Notes under the pieces: model-generated | What the model was told of the DNA's origin: nothing | The model's input: only the letters and a program-made list of their open reading frames with translations | Databases searched by the model: none | Source of the DNA: Brevundimonas diminuta | GTDB taxonomy: Bacteria; Pseudomonadota; Alphaproteobacteria; Caulobacterales; Caulobacteraceae | NCBI RefSeq assembly: GCF_022654015.1 | Contig: NZ_CP073063.1 | Coordinates: 1 to 64,000 of the forward strand | Length of the DNA: 64,000 nucleotides | Direction of reading: 5' to 3' | Program-made: the position numbers and the translations under genes | In this document: in pieces, positions 49,782-57,406 of the stretch | Position numbering within the stretch: position 1 is the first letter of the stretch | Layout of the letters: every line of letters begins with the position of its first letter

Positions 49782-52484
49782 TCAGGCTTCGGGCACGTCG
49801 AGCGGAACGGTAATGGTCTCGAGATCGAGCAGACCTTCGTTGTCCGCGGGAACGGTAAACTCGAACCCGAGCGCCGGCGTGGAGAACAGTTCGACGCGAT
49901 AGCGCTTGCCCGGCTCCAGGTTCTGCACCGCAAACCGTCCAACCGAGTTGGTAAAGAACAGTTCGGGCTGTGCGTTCGCATCATCAAGGGGCGTCACACG
50001 ACCCGAGATCAGCGACACCGGACGGCTTTGATTGCCGACCAGACGGCCCAGCGCGCTGACGAACTTGGCGCTGCCGACCTGGATGGCGTAGCCGCTCTTG
50101 TAGGTCGGACGGACTCGCGCGATGCCGTCTCCGATGTTGTAGCCCAAGGGCGCGTCGAGCACGTCATAACGCACCGACTGGTTCACATAGGCCGTCAGAT
50201 TATTGGCCACGGCACCGCCCAGCAGGCCGCTGCGACCCGTGTAGCGACCGCCTTCGAAGCTGTCGCCGACGATGACGGGGTGATCGTCGATGCTCTTGTG
50301 CGGATAGACGATGGCGAAGCTGTCATAGATGTTGCGGCCCACCGCGACCTTGCCCCCGGTCGTCGAGATCGACGATCCGAAGCGCAGATTGGTGATCTGC
50401 TCTTGCGTGATATTCGAGAAGTCCCGCCCGAACGCTGTATGGCTCAGGCTGGCGTCGAAGCGGTTGCCGACATAATCGACCTGGCCCGAAACGGTCGCGG
50501 GACCATCGTCATAGGTGGAGGCCAGCGAATAGCCGAAGGAACCGACGCGGTTTTCGCTGGACTGTTGCGCGCGCACGCTGCCGCTGTTGCGGGCCGAGTT
50601 ATAGCGACCTTCGACACGACGATCGTATCGCGGCTGCCAGATCAGGGCGAAGGTCGCCCCGAAGCCCCCGGACTGGAAGCCGCCGAAGCTGGCGCCGAAG
50701 TCGGAGTATTCCAGGCCGACCTGCGCGCTCCATTCCGGCGCGAACCGGTAGGTGGAGGTCGCGTTGATCGAATAGGAATCGTCGATCAGATCGCTGCGGC
50801 TCATCCGATAGGAAGCGCTGACGTTCGCCAGCCAGTCCTGCGAGAACTGATGCGAATAGCCGCCGGAGAATACCCACGACGTCGGGTTCTGGCCGGTCGG
50901 ATTGCCGATGGAGGAGAAGTCTTCTGACGTGAAGTCGGCGACGACGGTCCAGCTATCGAAGGTCTCGCCCAGATCGACGACGTGATCGTAGCCCAGCGCA
51001 AAGGCGTAACCGACGCCGGGATCGCCGTTGCTGGCGGCGGCGTCCAGGCGAACGCGCGCGCCGTTGCGAAGGATCAACTGGCTCTGGCCCGACAAGGTCT
51101 GGGCGTCCTGTGAAGCCTGGAAGCCGATGCCCACAGCAGGTCGGTTCTCGAACGCCTTGCGCCAGAACCCGGTGAAGGCCAGTTCGCCTTCGGAATAGTC
51201 GGGCGATCCGAAGATGCCATTGTTGATCGCGCCGAAATAAGCCCCGTATTCGTAGTCGCCCGGTTCAAGCTCGATAGCGTCCAGATAGGCGCTGTAAGCG
51301 ACGGTTTCGGCGCGGCCCGAGTCGTTCTGGATTTCCAGCTGGATGTCGTTGGAGCCGGTTTCCAGCGGCAGGTTGGTCAGGTCGTACTGGCCAGGATCAA
51401 GGCGAAACTCGCGCACGAAGACGCCGTTTCTCAGCACACGGATCGTCGAGGCTTCCTGAAGCACCAGTTGACGGCCGCCGGCCAGGACATTGTTGCGGAA
51501 AGAGTCGAAGCGTTGACGCTGACGCGACACGCCGACCCCGCCGAGCTGCGAGAAGCCCTGACGACCGCGGATTTCCGGTTCCAGATCGCCGAGATACCAG
51601 CGGCGATAGTCTTCGGGCTGATCGAAGACGAACCGGGCGTAGCGACGCTCGACATTGTATTCGCCGGTGAACAGATCCTCGCGGCCCTGAACGTCGGCTT
51701 CGAACACCAGGCGCTTATAGCGGATGGCGCCGTTCAGGAAGACGCTGGGTTTGCTAACATCGCCTGTCGATTCCCGACGCTGGATCGAGACGTTGCTGTT
51801 CAGATAAGCGCTGAAGGGTTCGGGCGGCAGGCCCGGCGTTTCCGGCTTACCGCCGCGAAACAGCGACTCGACCGTGCGCTTGGTCGGATCGATGCGCAGG
51901 ACCAAAACGGCCAGCTGTTCCGGGTCATAGTCCAGCTGAATGCCGGTGTCGTTGATCTCTTCGGGCGCAAACGACGTGACGCCTTGCAGCCGCGTCGCGA
52001 GCTCGGTCTGGGCTTCAGGGGTCAGCAGCGGATCGATCAGCGTCTTGAAGCCCGCCGTATCGACGATGAAGCGGTCGTCGCGCGTCAAGACGACCGGGAG
52101 TTCACCCAGCACGCGGCTGTTGAAGTTCAGCGGCACCGTCATCGGGATGTCGCGATCGTAGGGGTTGATGTCGCGACGTTCGCGCGGCGCTGCAGGCGCA
52201 GATGCAGTCGGCGGCGTTTGCTCGACCGGAGCCGGCGTCTCAGGCGCAGCCCCGGCCATCGTTGGGGCGGGCGCGGGCGAGGCCGCCGCCTGCATGGCTT
52301 GAGCGCCAGAGGCGGCGGCTTCGCCGGCCGCCAGACTGGCTCGATTCAGAGCCGCCGTGGCCTCCTGCGCCGCCTGTTGGTAAGCCGCGCTGGCTGCCCT
52401 GACGGCGGCCAAGGCCGATGATTCCGGAACGCACGCCAGCCCCCAGGCCAGTGCAAGAACCGAGACGCCCCCCAGCGCTCTCAT
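49782..52484 (-). CDS. Outer-membrane fimbrial usher protein
   Basis: The usher is the outer-membrane pore through which chaperone-bound pilins are assembled and exported. The 900-residue product has a signal peptide (about 1-26), an Ala/Pro-rich extension (about 27-105), then an N-terminal domain. A beta-barrel follows with typical motifs such as YRRWYLGDLEPEIRGRQGF, RVLRNGVFVREFRLDPGQYD, and LPLETGSNDIQLEIQND. A C-terminal plug-like domain shows VSLISGRVTPLDDANAQPEL. The alternate or alpha type is suggested. Its start overlaps the stop of the chaperone gene by 4 bases (ATGA), so the two are coupled. Confidence 0.87.
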   Translation of the reverse strand: MRALGGVSVLALAWGLACVPESSALAAVRAASAAYQQAAQEATAALNRASLAAGEAAASGAQAMQAAASPAPAPTMAGAAPETPAPVEQTPPTASAPAAPRERRDINPYDRDIPMTVPLNFNSRVLGELPVVLTRDDRFIVDTAGFKTLIDPLLTPEAQTELATRLQGVTSFAPEEINDTGIQLDYDPEQLAVLVLRIDPTKRTVESLFRGGKPETPGLPPEPFSAYLNSNVSIQRRESTGDVSKPSVFLNGAIRYKRLVFEADVQGREDLFTGEYNVERRYARFVFDQPEDYRRWYLGDLEPEIRGRQGFSQLGGVGVSRQRQRFDSFRNNVLAGGRQLVLQEASTIRVLRNGVFVREFRLDPGQYDLTNLPLETGSNDIQLEIQNDSGRAETVAYSAYLDAIELEPGDYEYGAYFGAINNGIFGSPDYSEGELAFTGFWRKAFENRPAVGIGFQASQDAQTLSGQSQLILRNGARVRLDAAASNGDPGVGYAFALGYDHVVDLGETFDSWTVVADFTSEDFSSIGNPTGQNPTSWVFSGGYSHQFSQDWLANVSASYRMSRSDLIDDSYSINATSTYRFAPEWSAQVGLEYSDFGASFGGFQSGGFGATFALIWQPRYDRRVEGRYNSARNSGSVRAQQSSENRVGSFGYSLASTYDDGPATVSGQVDYVGNRFDASLSHTAFGRDFSNITQEQITNLRFGSSISTTGGKVAVGRNIYDSFAIVYPHKSIDDHPVIVGDSFEGGRYTGRSGLLGGAVANNLTAYVNQSVRYDVLDAPLGYNIGDGIARVRPTYKSGYAIQVGSAKFVSALGRLVGNQSRPVSLISGRVTPLDDANAQPELFFTNSVGRFAVQNLEPGKRYRVELFSTPALGFEFTVPADNEGLLDLETITVPLDVPEA

Positions 52485-53338
52485 CGTCCGAACTTCAACG
52501 TGACGGGCTTGGCGGGATCCAGCGCCGTGCCGGTGGGCAGTTTGAAGGTTCTCTTGCCGCCGCCGGGCGCCAGATAACCGACGCCGACGGTCTTGGAGAT
52601 TTCACCGCTGTCATACTCCCGGCGGAAGGGCTGGCCGGCGGTATCCGTGCCTTCCACGATCCAGGTGGCGCCGCTCATCAGGGCGTAGCGCTTGCCGGTG
52701 TTGGACACGACGATCTCAATACCGGGTTCCGCGGGCGGCGGAGGGGCGGCCTGGCCGTTGGTGAGGGTGGGATCGATCTCGGGCGCCGGCGGGCTGACCA
52801 GGGCGGGCGTCACCGAGACGACCTCGACCTTCGGCTCGGCGCCGGGCGGCGCCACGACGATCAGCGCCTTCATCGTATAGAGAACCTGGACCGACACCGC
52901 GCCGCCGCTTTCGGGCGTGGCGGTAGGATCGGTAGCGACCGGCAACTGGCGGACCCAAAGGTAGTAGGCGTGGGACGTATCGATCTTGGGATCGCCGACC
53001 CATTGGACCCGAACCACCTGACGACCATTGACGGGCACCAGCCCTTGGGGCGGGAAGACCAGGAAGTCGTCGTCGGCGTCCGTCTCGGTCACATTGCCGT
53101 TGGCGTCGATATCCATGCGCGTGATGCGCGTCTCGAACGGCAAGGCGACGGATCCGACATTGCCGACCTCGATCCGGGCGGCCGATCCGGCGCCGGTCGT
53201 GGTCAGTTCAGACACCATCGGCGACACGCGCATGGCCCATGCCGCGCCGGCGACAGCCATGATCACGAGCGCAACCGCAAACACGCCTATCGCCAAGGCG
53301 ACAGACCGGCCCCTGCGAACGCTGAACAATGAAGACAT
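52481..53338 (-). CDS. Periplasmic fimbrial chaperone (PapD-like)
   Basis: Fimbrial chaperones hold pilin subunits in a donor-strand complex and hand them to the usher. The 285-residue product has a hydrophobic start (AVALVIMAVAGAAWA) and an immunoglobulin-like domain with FLVFPPQGLVPVNGRQVVRVQWVG, the F1-G1 strand region with the alternating hydrophobic edge. A second beta-domain ends with KPVTLKFGR. Proline-rich parts (about 175-200) divide the two. ATG 53338 with GGGGGAAG upstream is preferred over the longer frame from 53434. It is the first of the chaperone-usher pair. Confidence 0.82.
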   Translation of the reverse strand: MSSLFSVRRGRSVALAIGVFAVALVIMAVAGAAWAMRVSPMVSELTTTGAGSAARIEVGNVGSVALPFETRITRMDIDANGNVTETDADDDFLVFPPQGLVPVNGRQVVRVQWVGDPKIDTSHAYYLWVRQLPVATDPTATPESGGAVSVQVLYTMKALIVVAPPGAEPKVEVVSVTPALVSPPAPEIDPTLTNGQAAPPPPAEPGIEIVVSNTGKRYALMSGATWIVEGTDTAGQPFRREYDSGEISKTVGVGYLAPGGGKRTFKLPTGTALDPAKPVTLKFGR

Positions 53339-53434
53339 TGTGTTACTTCCCCCGAAGACCGATCTGACGCCGGCTTGAGATTCCCGTCGCGAGCCGCCGC
53401 GCCCAGGCTGCTGCAAGCGTCGCGCCAGCTTCAT

Positions 53435-53449
53435 TTAAGCATGGCGTAA
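53435..53449 (-). promoter_or_regulatory. CtrA-like box upstream of the chaperone gene (one mismatch)
   Basis: On the minus strand it reads TTAC-N7-TTAA, one base from consensus TTAA-N7-TTAA, about 97-111 bases upstream of the chaperone start. Confidence 0.35.
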
Positions 53450-53520
53450 CAATGGTGACTGAAACGCAAACAGGGGGGACATGCAGACCCCCCTGTCGCC
53501 TTTTCTCAAATCGTCCTGAA

Positions 53521-54060
53521 GATCAGAAGGCTTGGATGTTGACGGTCAGCTGGCCTTCATAGGCGCCGGCGAGCAGCGACTTGGACGGAACGGGGATGTT
53601 CACGTTCAGGGCCATGGCCGACTTCCAGGCGCCGTGGCTGGCGCTGGTGGAGTTGGCGTTGGCGGCCAGGTTGATGTAGTTGCCGTTGGTCGCGGCGGCC
53701 GTGGAGCCGACGGCGCCGGCGGTGTAGGTGCCGGTGACCGAATAAGGCAGGCTGGCCTGGAAGACGTTGGAGTCGTAACCGGCGCCCGAGTTGTTCACCA
53801 GGCCGCGGATGTCGTTCTTGGACACGGTGACGGTGTTCGAGGTGTTGCAGCCGGCCAGGTTGGTATCGATGGTGACGTTGGCCGGAGCGGTCATGTCAAA
53901 GGCATTGGCCGGGCCGGTGTCGTCCGAGGCGTAAATGCCGATGGTGCCGAAGTCGATCGTGGTCGAGGCGTTGCCGGTGTAGTAGGCGCAGTCCGTCGAC
54001 ACAGCACCCTTCAGGGTGAAGGTCGCGCCGTCAGCGTTCGACGCCGTGCCGTTGTTCGCA
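53521..54060 (-). repeat. Pilin repeat unit A (about 540 bases)
   Basis: Conserved 3' part of pilin A. It is nearly identical at base level to units at 54361-54899 and 55212-55750; the similarity continues just past the stop codon, less exactly in this copy (downstream text has CGTCCTGAAGATC instead of CGTTCTGAGGATC). Confidence 0.85.
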
Positions 54061-54290
54061 GCCGAACTGCCCGTGGCGGTGAACACCGAGATGTTGCTGT
54101 CCTGTCCGCCCAGACCGTTAGTGTTGACGAAGTTGATGAAGTTCATGTCGGTCGTGCCGCCGGGGGCAAAGGCGCCGTAGTTGCCCTTGGAGAAGCTGCC
54201 GATGGCCGAGCCTTGGTTGATGGTGCCCGCTTGTGCGGTCGAGACGAGGGCCAGCGCGGCGACGCCGGCGAGCAGAGCTTGAAGCTTCAT
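53523..54290 (-). CDS. Chaperone-usher pilin A (third in the tandem set)
   Basis: The product of about 255 residues has a signal peptide (MKLQALLAGVAALALVSTAQA, about 1-21). A variable region follows, opening with INQGSAIGSF, then a 177-residue C-terminal domain identical to that of the two upstream pilins (53526-54056). The domain has two cysteines (TDCAYY, AGCNTS), pilin-like strands IDFGTIGI and YEGQLTVNIQAF, and a beta-sandwich pattern. The initial Q-G-S-x-x-G motif may lie in the donor strand that links subunits; this is inference. The ATG at 54290 is chosen because AGGAAAC fits it; a frame from 54335 is open. This is the last of the three, closest to the chaperone gene. Confidence 0.75.
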   Translation of the reverse strand: MKLQALLAGVAALALVSTAQAGTINQGSAIGSFSKGNYGAFAPGGTTDMNFINFVNTNGLGGQDSNISVFTATGSSAANNGTASNADGATFTLKGAVSTDCAYYTGNASTTIDFGTIGIYASDDTGPANAFDMTAPANVTIDTNLAGCNTSNTVTVSKNDIRGLVNNSGAGYDSNVFQASLPYSVTGTYTAGAVGSTAAATNGNYINLAANANSTSASHGAWKSAMALNVNIPVPSKSLLAGAYEGQLTVNIQAF

Positions 54291-54354
54291 GATCATGTTT
54301 CCTGGATGAAGGGGGATGACGACGGCTGTCGGCATCCTTTGGTTTCAAGTCGTT

Positions 54355-54899
54355 CTGAGGATCAGAAGGCTTGGATGTTGACGGTCAGCTGACCTTCGTA
54401 CGCGCCGGCGAGCAGCGACTTGGACGGAACGGGGATGTTCACGTTCAGGGCCATGGCCGACTTCCAGGCGCCGTGGCTGGCGCTGGTGGAGTTGGCGTTG
54501 GCGGCCAGGTTGATGTAGTTGCCGTTGGTCGCGGCGGCCGTGGAGCCGACGGCGCCGGCGGTGTAGGTGCCGGTGACCGAATAAGGCAGGCTGGCCTGGA
54601 AGACGTTGGAGTCGTAACCGGCGCCCGAGTTGTTCACCAGGCCGCGGATGTCGTTCTTGGAGACGGTGACGGTGTTGGACGTGTTGCAGCCGGCCAGGTT
54701 GGTGTCGATGGTGACGTTGGCCGGAGCGGTCATGTCAAAGGCGTTGGCCGGACCGGTGTCGTCCGAGGCGTAGATGCCGATGGTGCCGAAGTCGATCGTG
54801 GTTGAGGCGTTGCCGGTGTAGTAGGCGCAGTCCGTCGACACAGCGCCCTTCAGGGTGAAGGTCGCGCCGTCAGCGTTAGACGCCGTGCCGTTGTTGTTG
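54355..54899 (-). repeat. Pilin repeat unit B (about 540 bases)
   Basis: Conserved 3' part of pilin B. Its differences from A and C are silent. The identical stretch extends past the stop codon into the intergenic sequence (CAAGTCGTTCTGAGGATCAG), which it shares with unit C. Confidence 0.85.
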
Positions 54900-55138
54900 G
54901 CGGCGCCGCCCGTGATCAGCAGCAGCGAAACGTCGCCCTGGTTGTTCGGGCCGTTGACGTAGTTTTGAGCCAGGTTCAGCTGGGCCGTGCCGGTGTAGGT
55001 GCCGATGGTGCTTTGCGCATTGCCGTTGGCGTCATACGGGCCGCTGGCCGAGCCCTGATAGATCGGGTTGCCGGCCAGAGCCGGAGCGGCGGTCAGAGCA
55101 AGGGCGGCGACGCCGGCGAGAAGAGCTTTAAGCTTCAC
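54362..55138 (-). CDS. Chaperone-usher pilin B (second in the tandem set)
   Basis: The 258-residue product has a signal peptide (about 1-22, MKLKALLAGVAALALTAAPALA), a variable segment beginning IYQGSASGPY and continuing to about residue 81, then the 177-residue domain shared with its neighbours (54365-54895). Compared with the other two copies, it has several silent differences, all third-position changes in what I compared. GGAGAA stands before the start. The N-terminal regions of the three copies are so different that they align only at the signal peptide and the QGS motif. Confidence 0.75.
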   Translation of the reverse strand: MKLKALLAGVAALALTAAPALAGNPIYQGSASGPYDANGNAQSTIGTYTGTAQLNLAQNYVNGPNNQGDVSLLLITGGAANNNGTASNADGATFTLKGAVSTDCAYYTGNASTTIDFGTIGIYASDDTGPANAFDMTAPANVTIDTNLAGCNTSNTVTVSKNDIRGLVNNSGAGYDSNVFQASLPYSVTGTYTAGAVGSTAAATNGNYINLAANANSTSASHGAWKSAMALNVNIPVPSKSLLAGAYEGQLTVNIQAF

Positions 55139-55197
55139 AGTAGTTCTCCCTTTAACGAGAAGTGGGCGCCGACGCGATGCCGACGCCCTTGGATCTC

Positions 55198-55750
55198 AAG
55201 TCGTTCTGAGGATCAGAAGGCTTGGATGTTGACGGTCAGCTGGCCTTCATAGGCGCCGGCGAGCAGCGACTTGGACGGAACGGGGATGTTCACGTTCAGG
55301 GCCATGGCCGACTTCCAGGCGCCGTGGCTGGCGCTGGTGGAGTTGGCGTTGGCGGCCAGGTTGATGTAGTTGCCGTTGGTCGCGGCGGCCGTGGAGCCGA
55401 CGGCGCCGGCGGTGTAGGTGCCGGTGACCGAATAAGGCAGGCTGGCCTGGAAGACGTTGGAGTCGTAACCGGCGCCCGAGTTGTTCACCAGGCCGCGGAT
55501 GTCGTTCTTGGAGACGGTGACGGTGTTGGACGTGTTGCAGCCGGCCAGGTTGGTGTCGATGGTGACGTTGGCCGGAGCGGTCATGTCAAAGGCATTGGCC
55601 GGGCCGGTGTCGTCCGAGGCGTAGATGCCGATGGTGCCGAAGTCGATCGTGGTTGAGGCGTTGCCGGTGTAGTAGGCGCAGTCCGTCGACACAGCGCCCT
55701 TCAGGGTGAAGGTCGCGCCGTCAGCGTTCGACGCCGTGCCGTTGTTGGCG
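55198..55750 (-). repeat. Pilin repeat unit C (about 540 bases)
   Basis: Conserved 3' part of pilin C. It shares the downstream intergenic stretch with unit B. No base was found where C alone differs while A and B agree in the positions I compared. Confidence 0.85.
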
Positions 55751-56010
55751 GCTGAGCTGCCCGAGATGGTGATCAGCGACACATTGCTGTTGACGCTAGG
55801 GTTCAGCGCATCGGCGATACCCACGATGGTCGTGTTGTTGCTTGTGCCCGTGAATGAAACGCCAGGAATGGTGCCGAACGGCGTCGGGATCGGGGGCGTA
55901 ATCTGAACGGTGCCCGTAACGGAGCCCTGGTAGACGCTGCCGGCCATTGCAGGGGCGGCGATCATGGCGAGCGCGGCAGCGCCGGCCATCAGGGAAGCGA
56001 ACTTCTTCAT
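55213..56010 (-). CDS. Chaperone-usher pilin C (first in the tandem set)
   Basis: The 265-residue product starts with a signal peptide ([23 protein letters not shown], about 1-23). A variable region with VYQGSVTGTVQI follows up to residue 88, then the identical C-terminal 177-residue domain (55216-55746). Positions where copies A and B differ from each other match C in one or the other, so C looks like the parent sequence of both or a mosaic. Its promoter region holds a perfect CtrA-type box at 56088-56103, so it is likely to be cell-cycle controlled. It is first in the pilin set. Confidence 0.78.
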   Translation of the reverse strand: MKKFASLMAGAAALAMIAAPAMAGSVYQGSVTGTVQITPPIPTPFGTIPGVSFTGTSNNTTIVGIADALNPSVNSNVSLITISGSSAANNGTASNADGATFTLKGAVSTDCAYYTGNASTTIDFGTIGIYASDDTGPANAFDMTAPANVTIDTNLAGCNTSNTVTVSKNDIRGLVNNSGAGYDSNVFQASLPYSVTGTYTAGAVGSTAAATNGNYINLAANANSTSASHGAWKSAMALNVNIPVPSKSLLAGAYEGQLTVNIQAF

Positions 56011-56087
56011 ATCAGTCTCTCCAAGCGAATGATTTCGCGAAAAATAGTCGATCGAGGCGGCAGTCCCCCCCGTCCGATCTCGTCCAG

Positions 56088-56103
56088 TTAATCTTCCATT
56101 AAC
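56088..56103 (-). promoter_or_regulatory. Perfect CtrA-type box upstream of pilin C
   Basis: TTAA-N7-TTAAC, an exact match to the consensus, 78-93 bases upstream of the pilin C start. A third half-site, TCAAC, follows at the same spacing (56110-56114), making a three-part array at 11-base pitch. Confidence 0.7.
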
Positions 56104-56174
56104 AACCGGTCAACAGTAAAAAACGGTGTTAGCTATGATTCAGAGGTGTATTCGCGTAGCGCGCGAAATCTTTG

Positions 56175-56222
56175 TTTTGCTCATATAAAGCAAAAGTGCG
56201 TTTGCTTCTTCTTGAAGCAAAC
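56175..56222. promoter_or_regulatory. Two adjacent hairpins with the shared core TTTGC/GCAAA
   Basis: TTTTGCT-(7)-AGCAAAA at 56175-56195 and GTTTGCTTC-(5)-GAAGCAAAC at 56200-56222. They lie in an AT-rich gap between the minor pilin gene and pilin C, on the path of minus-strand transcription. They could be RNA structures or repeated operator half-sites. Confidence 0.55.
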
Positions 56223-56265
56223 TCGACATCTATTCCGCATGCACATTTAACTTGATCGAAGACGT

Positions 56266-56832
56266 TCAGACGCGAGGCGTTACCGTCACGGTCAAGGTTT
56301 CAGTGTATTGACCAGCCAGAAGACCCGCCCCCGCAGGCTGACGCGTGCGGAACTCGATCTTGCCGCCACCGGCGGCGATGCCGTCGCCGCTGCTCAGCAT
56401 TCCCATATGGTCCAAGCTGCTGAAGCTGGCCTGCACCGTACGCGGCTCGGGCCGAAGCGTCGGAACGGTCAAGGTGACATCATAGGGCAGCACGCCCGCG
56501 AACGGCCCCTCGCCCTGCGGCTTGGTGACGTGAGCCAGACCACCCCGCGCCGAGGTCACGCCCAAGTCGAATGGCACGTTGCAGTTCAGTCCAAAGAGCG
56601 CGGTGGCGCGTTCGCCTCCCGTCAACTCGCCGAAATCGATATCGCCGCCGCCTTGGATTTCACACCGTGGCACGATCTGTCCAATCACGGTGACATTCAG
56701 CGTCCGGCCCACGTCGAGGTTGTCGGCGACAGGCTTAGCCAGGGCCGGCGACGTGATAGCGAGGCCGATCAACGCAACGGCGCCGCTCAAGCGACGGACC
56801 GACGCACGCAACGGCCTTGACGAATTTTGCAT
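56266..56832 (-). CDS. Minor pilin or initiator subunit (spore coat U-like)
   Basis: The 188-residue product has a signal peptide (ending ITSPALA, about residue 32) and a beta-rich domain with GRTLNVTVIGQIVPRCEI, DIDFGELTGG and LNCNVPFDLGV. It ends YTETLTVTVTPRV. The two cysteines and the last strand match the spore-coat-U/Csu-type pilins of alternate chaperone-usher systems. It stands first in the cluster on the minus strand, in front of the three larger pilins. ATG 56832 gives a proper signal peptide; the frame is open to 56910. A perfect CtrA box is 115 bases upstream. Confidence 0.72.
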   Translation of the reverse strand: MQNSSRPLRASVRRLSGAVALIGLAITSPALAKPVADNLDVGRTLNVTVIGQIVPRCEIQGGGDIDFGELTGGERATALFGLNCNVPFDLGVTSARGGLAHVTKPQGEGPFAGVLPYDVTLTVPTLRPEPRTVQASFSSLDHMGMLSSGDGIAAGGGKIEFRTRQPAGAGLLAGQYTETLTVTVTPRV

Positions 56833-56946
56833 TGCCCCAATCCCGTTTCCGTCCCCAGGACGGCCCGTCACCCCGACGGTTCGCCCCACCCCTTCCAAAA
56901 GCCGTGCCACTCCGAATCGAGACGTTCGGCGACAGGCAGGCTTTGG

Positions 56947-56962
56947 TTAACAATCAGTTAAC
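56947..56962 (-). promoter_or_regulatory. Perfect CtrA-type box upstream of the minor pilin gene
   Basis: TTAA-N7-TTAAC (exact) at 56947-56962, 115 bases upstream of the minor pilin start used here, or 37 bases before the alternative start at 56910. Confidence 0.68.
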
Positions 56963-57252
56963 AGTGGCCGCTTTACGCGGAAGATCGGCGGTATGCAATG
57001 CGTTTGCTGACCGGTGTTGTGCGTCAGGCCGCCACAAGGGGATGGAGTTCTCCGAACTTCGTCATCGTGTTAGGCGCGGCTCGGGCTCCGAAGTTAGGCA
57101 GGGTGTTTCGGCGACGATCGCGCGCGTCCCTAGCGTCCTATCGTGGGACAACCACCGCTCGCGCACTGTCTCACAATGGCACACAAAATAGAGTAGCTGC
57201 GGACGATGGCGCCGCTTCGTGGCCAATGCGGCAACGCGTCAAGGATCGGGAT
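56963..57252. other. 290 bases with no recognised gene
   Basis: Between the CtrA box and tRNA-Gly I see no convincing gene, hairpin or repeat. The sequence is GC-rich and has only short open frames with poor codon use. Confidence 0.5.
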
Positions 57253-57327
57253 TGGAGCGGGTGAGGGGAATCGAACCCCTGACATTCAGCTTGGGAAGCT
57301 GACGTTCTACCTCTGAACTACACCCGC
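57253..57327 (-). tRNA. tRNA-Gly (anticodon CCC)
   Basis: The minus-strand sequence folds as a cloverleaf: acceptor GCGGGTG/CACCCGC, D arm GTTC...GAAC, anticodon stem TCAGC/GCTGA with loop TTCCCAA, T arm AGGGG-TTCGATT-CCCCT. The anticodon is CCC. The CCA end is encoded (57253-57255). No integrase is near, so there is no sign of its use as an attachment site. Confidence 0.95.
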
Positions 57328-57331
57328 GCAG

Positions 57332-57368
57332 AAAAAACGCCGGAGCGGCGTGCGCGCGCTCCGGCGTT
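57332..57368 (-). terminator. Rho-independent terminator for the TraB/GumN gene
   Basis: On the minus strand a 12-base stem (AACGCCGGAGCG against CGCTCCGGCGTT) around a 9-base loop runs into TTTTTT. It lies 38 bases after the stop of the TraB/GumN gene and just before tRNA-Gly. Confidence 0.85.
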
Positions 57369-57406
57369 GATTGTCTTAGCCGCAGCGGCCGCGCTCAAGG
57401 CAGAGG

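Noticed and set aside
53521..55750. Tandem array considered as a CRISPR or minisatellite
   Set aside because: The units are about 540 bases long, code for protein in frame and have no short spacer-repeat structure.
57253..57327. tRNA-Gly as an integration site for the fimbrial cluster as a genomic island
   Set aside because: No integrase, direct repeat of the tRNA end or change of composition at the other border was found. The cluster has the same GC-rich style as the rest of the chromosome.
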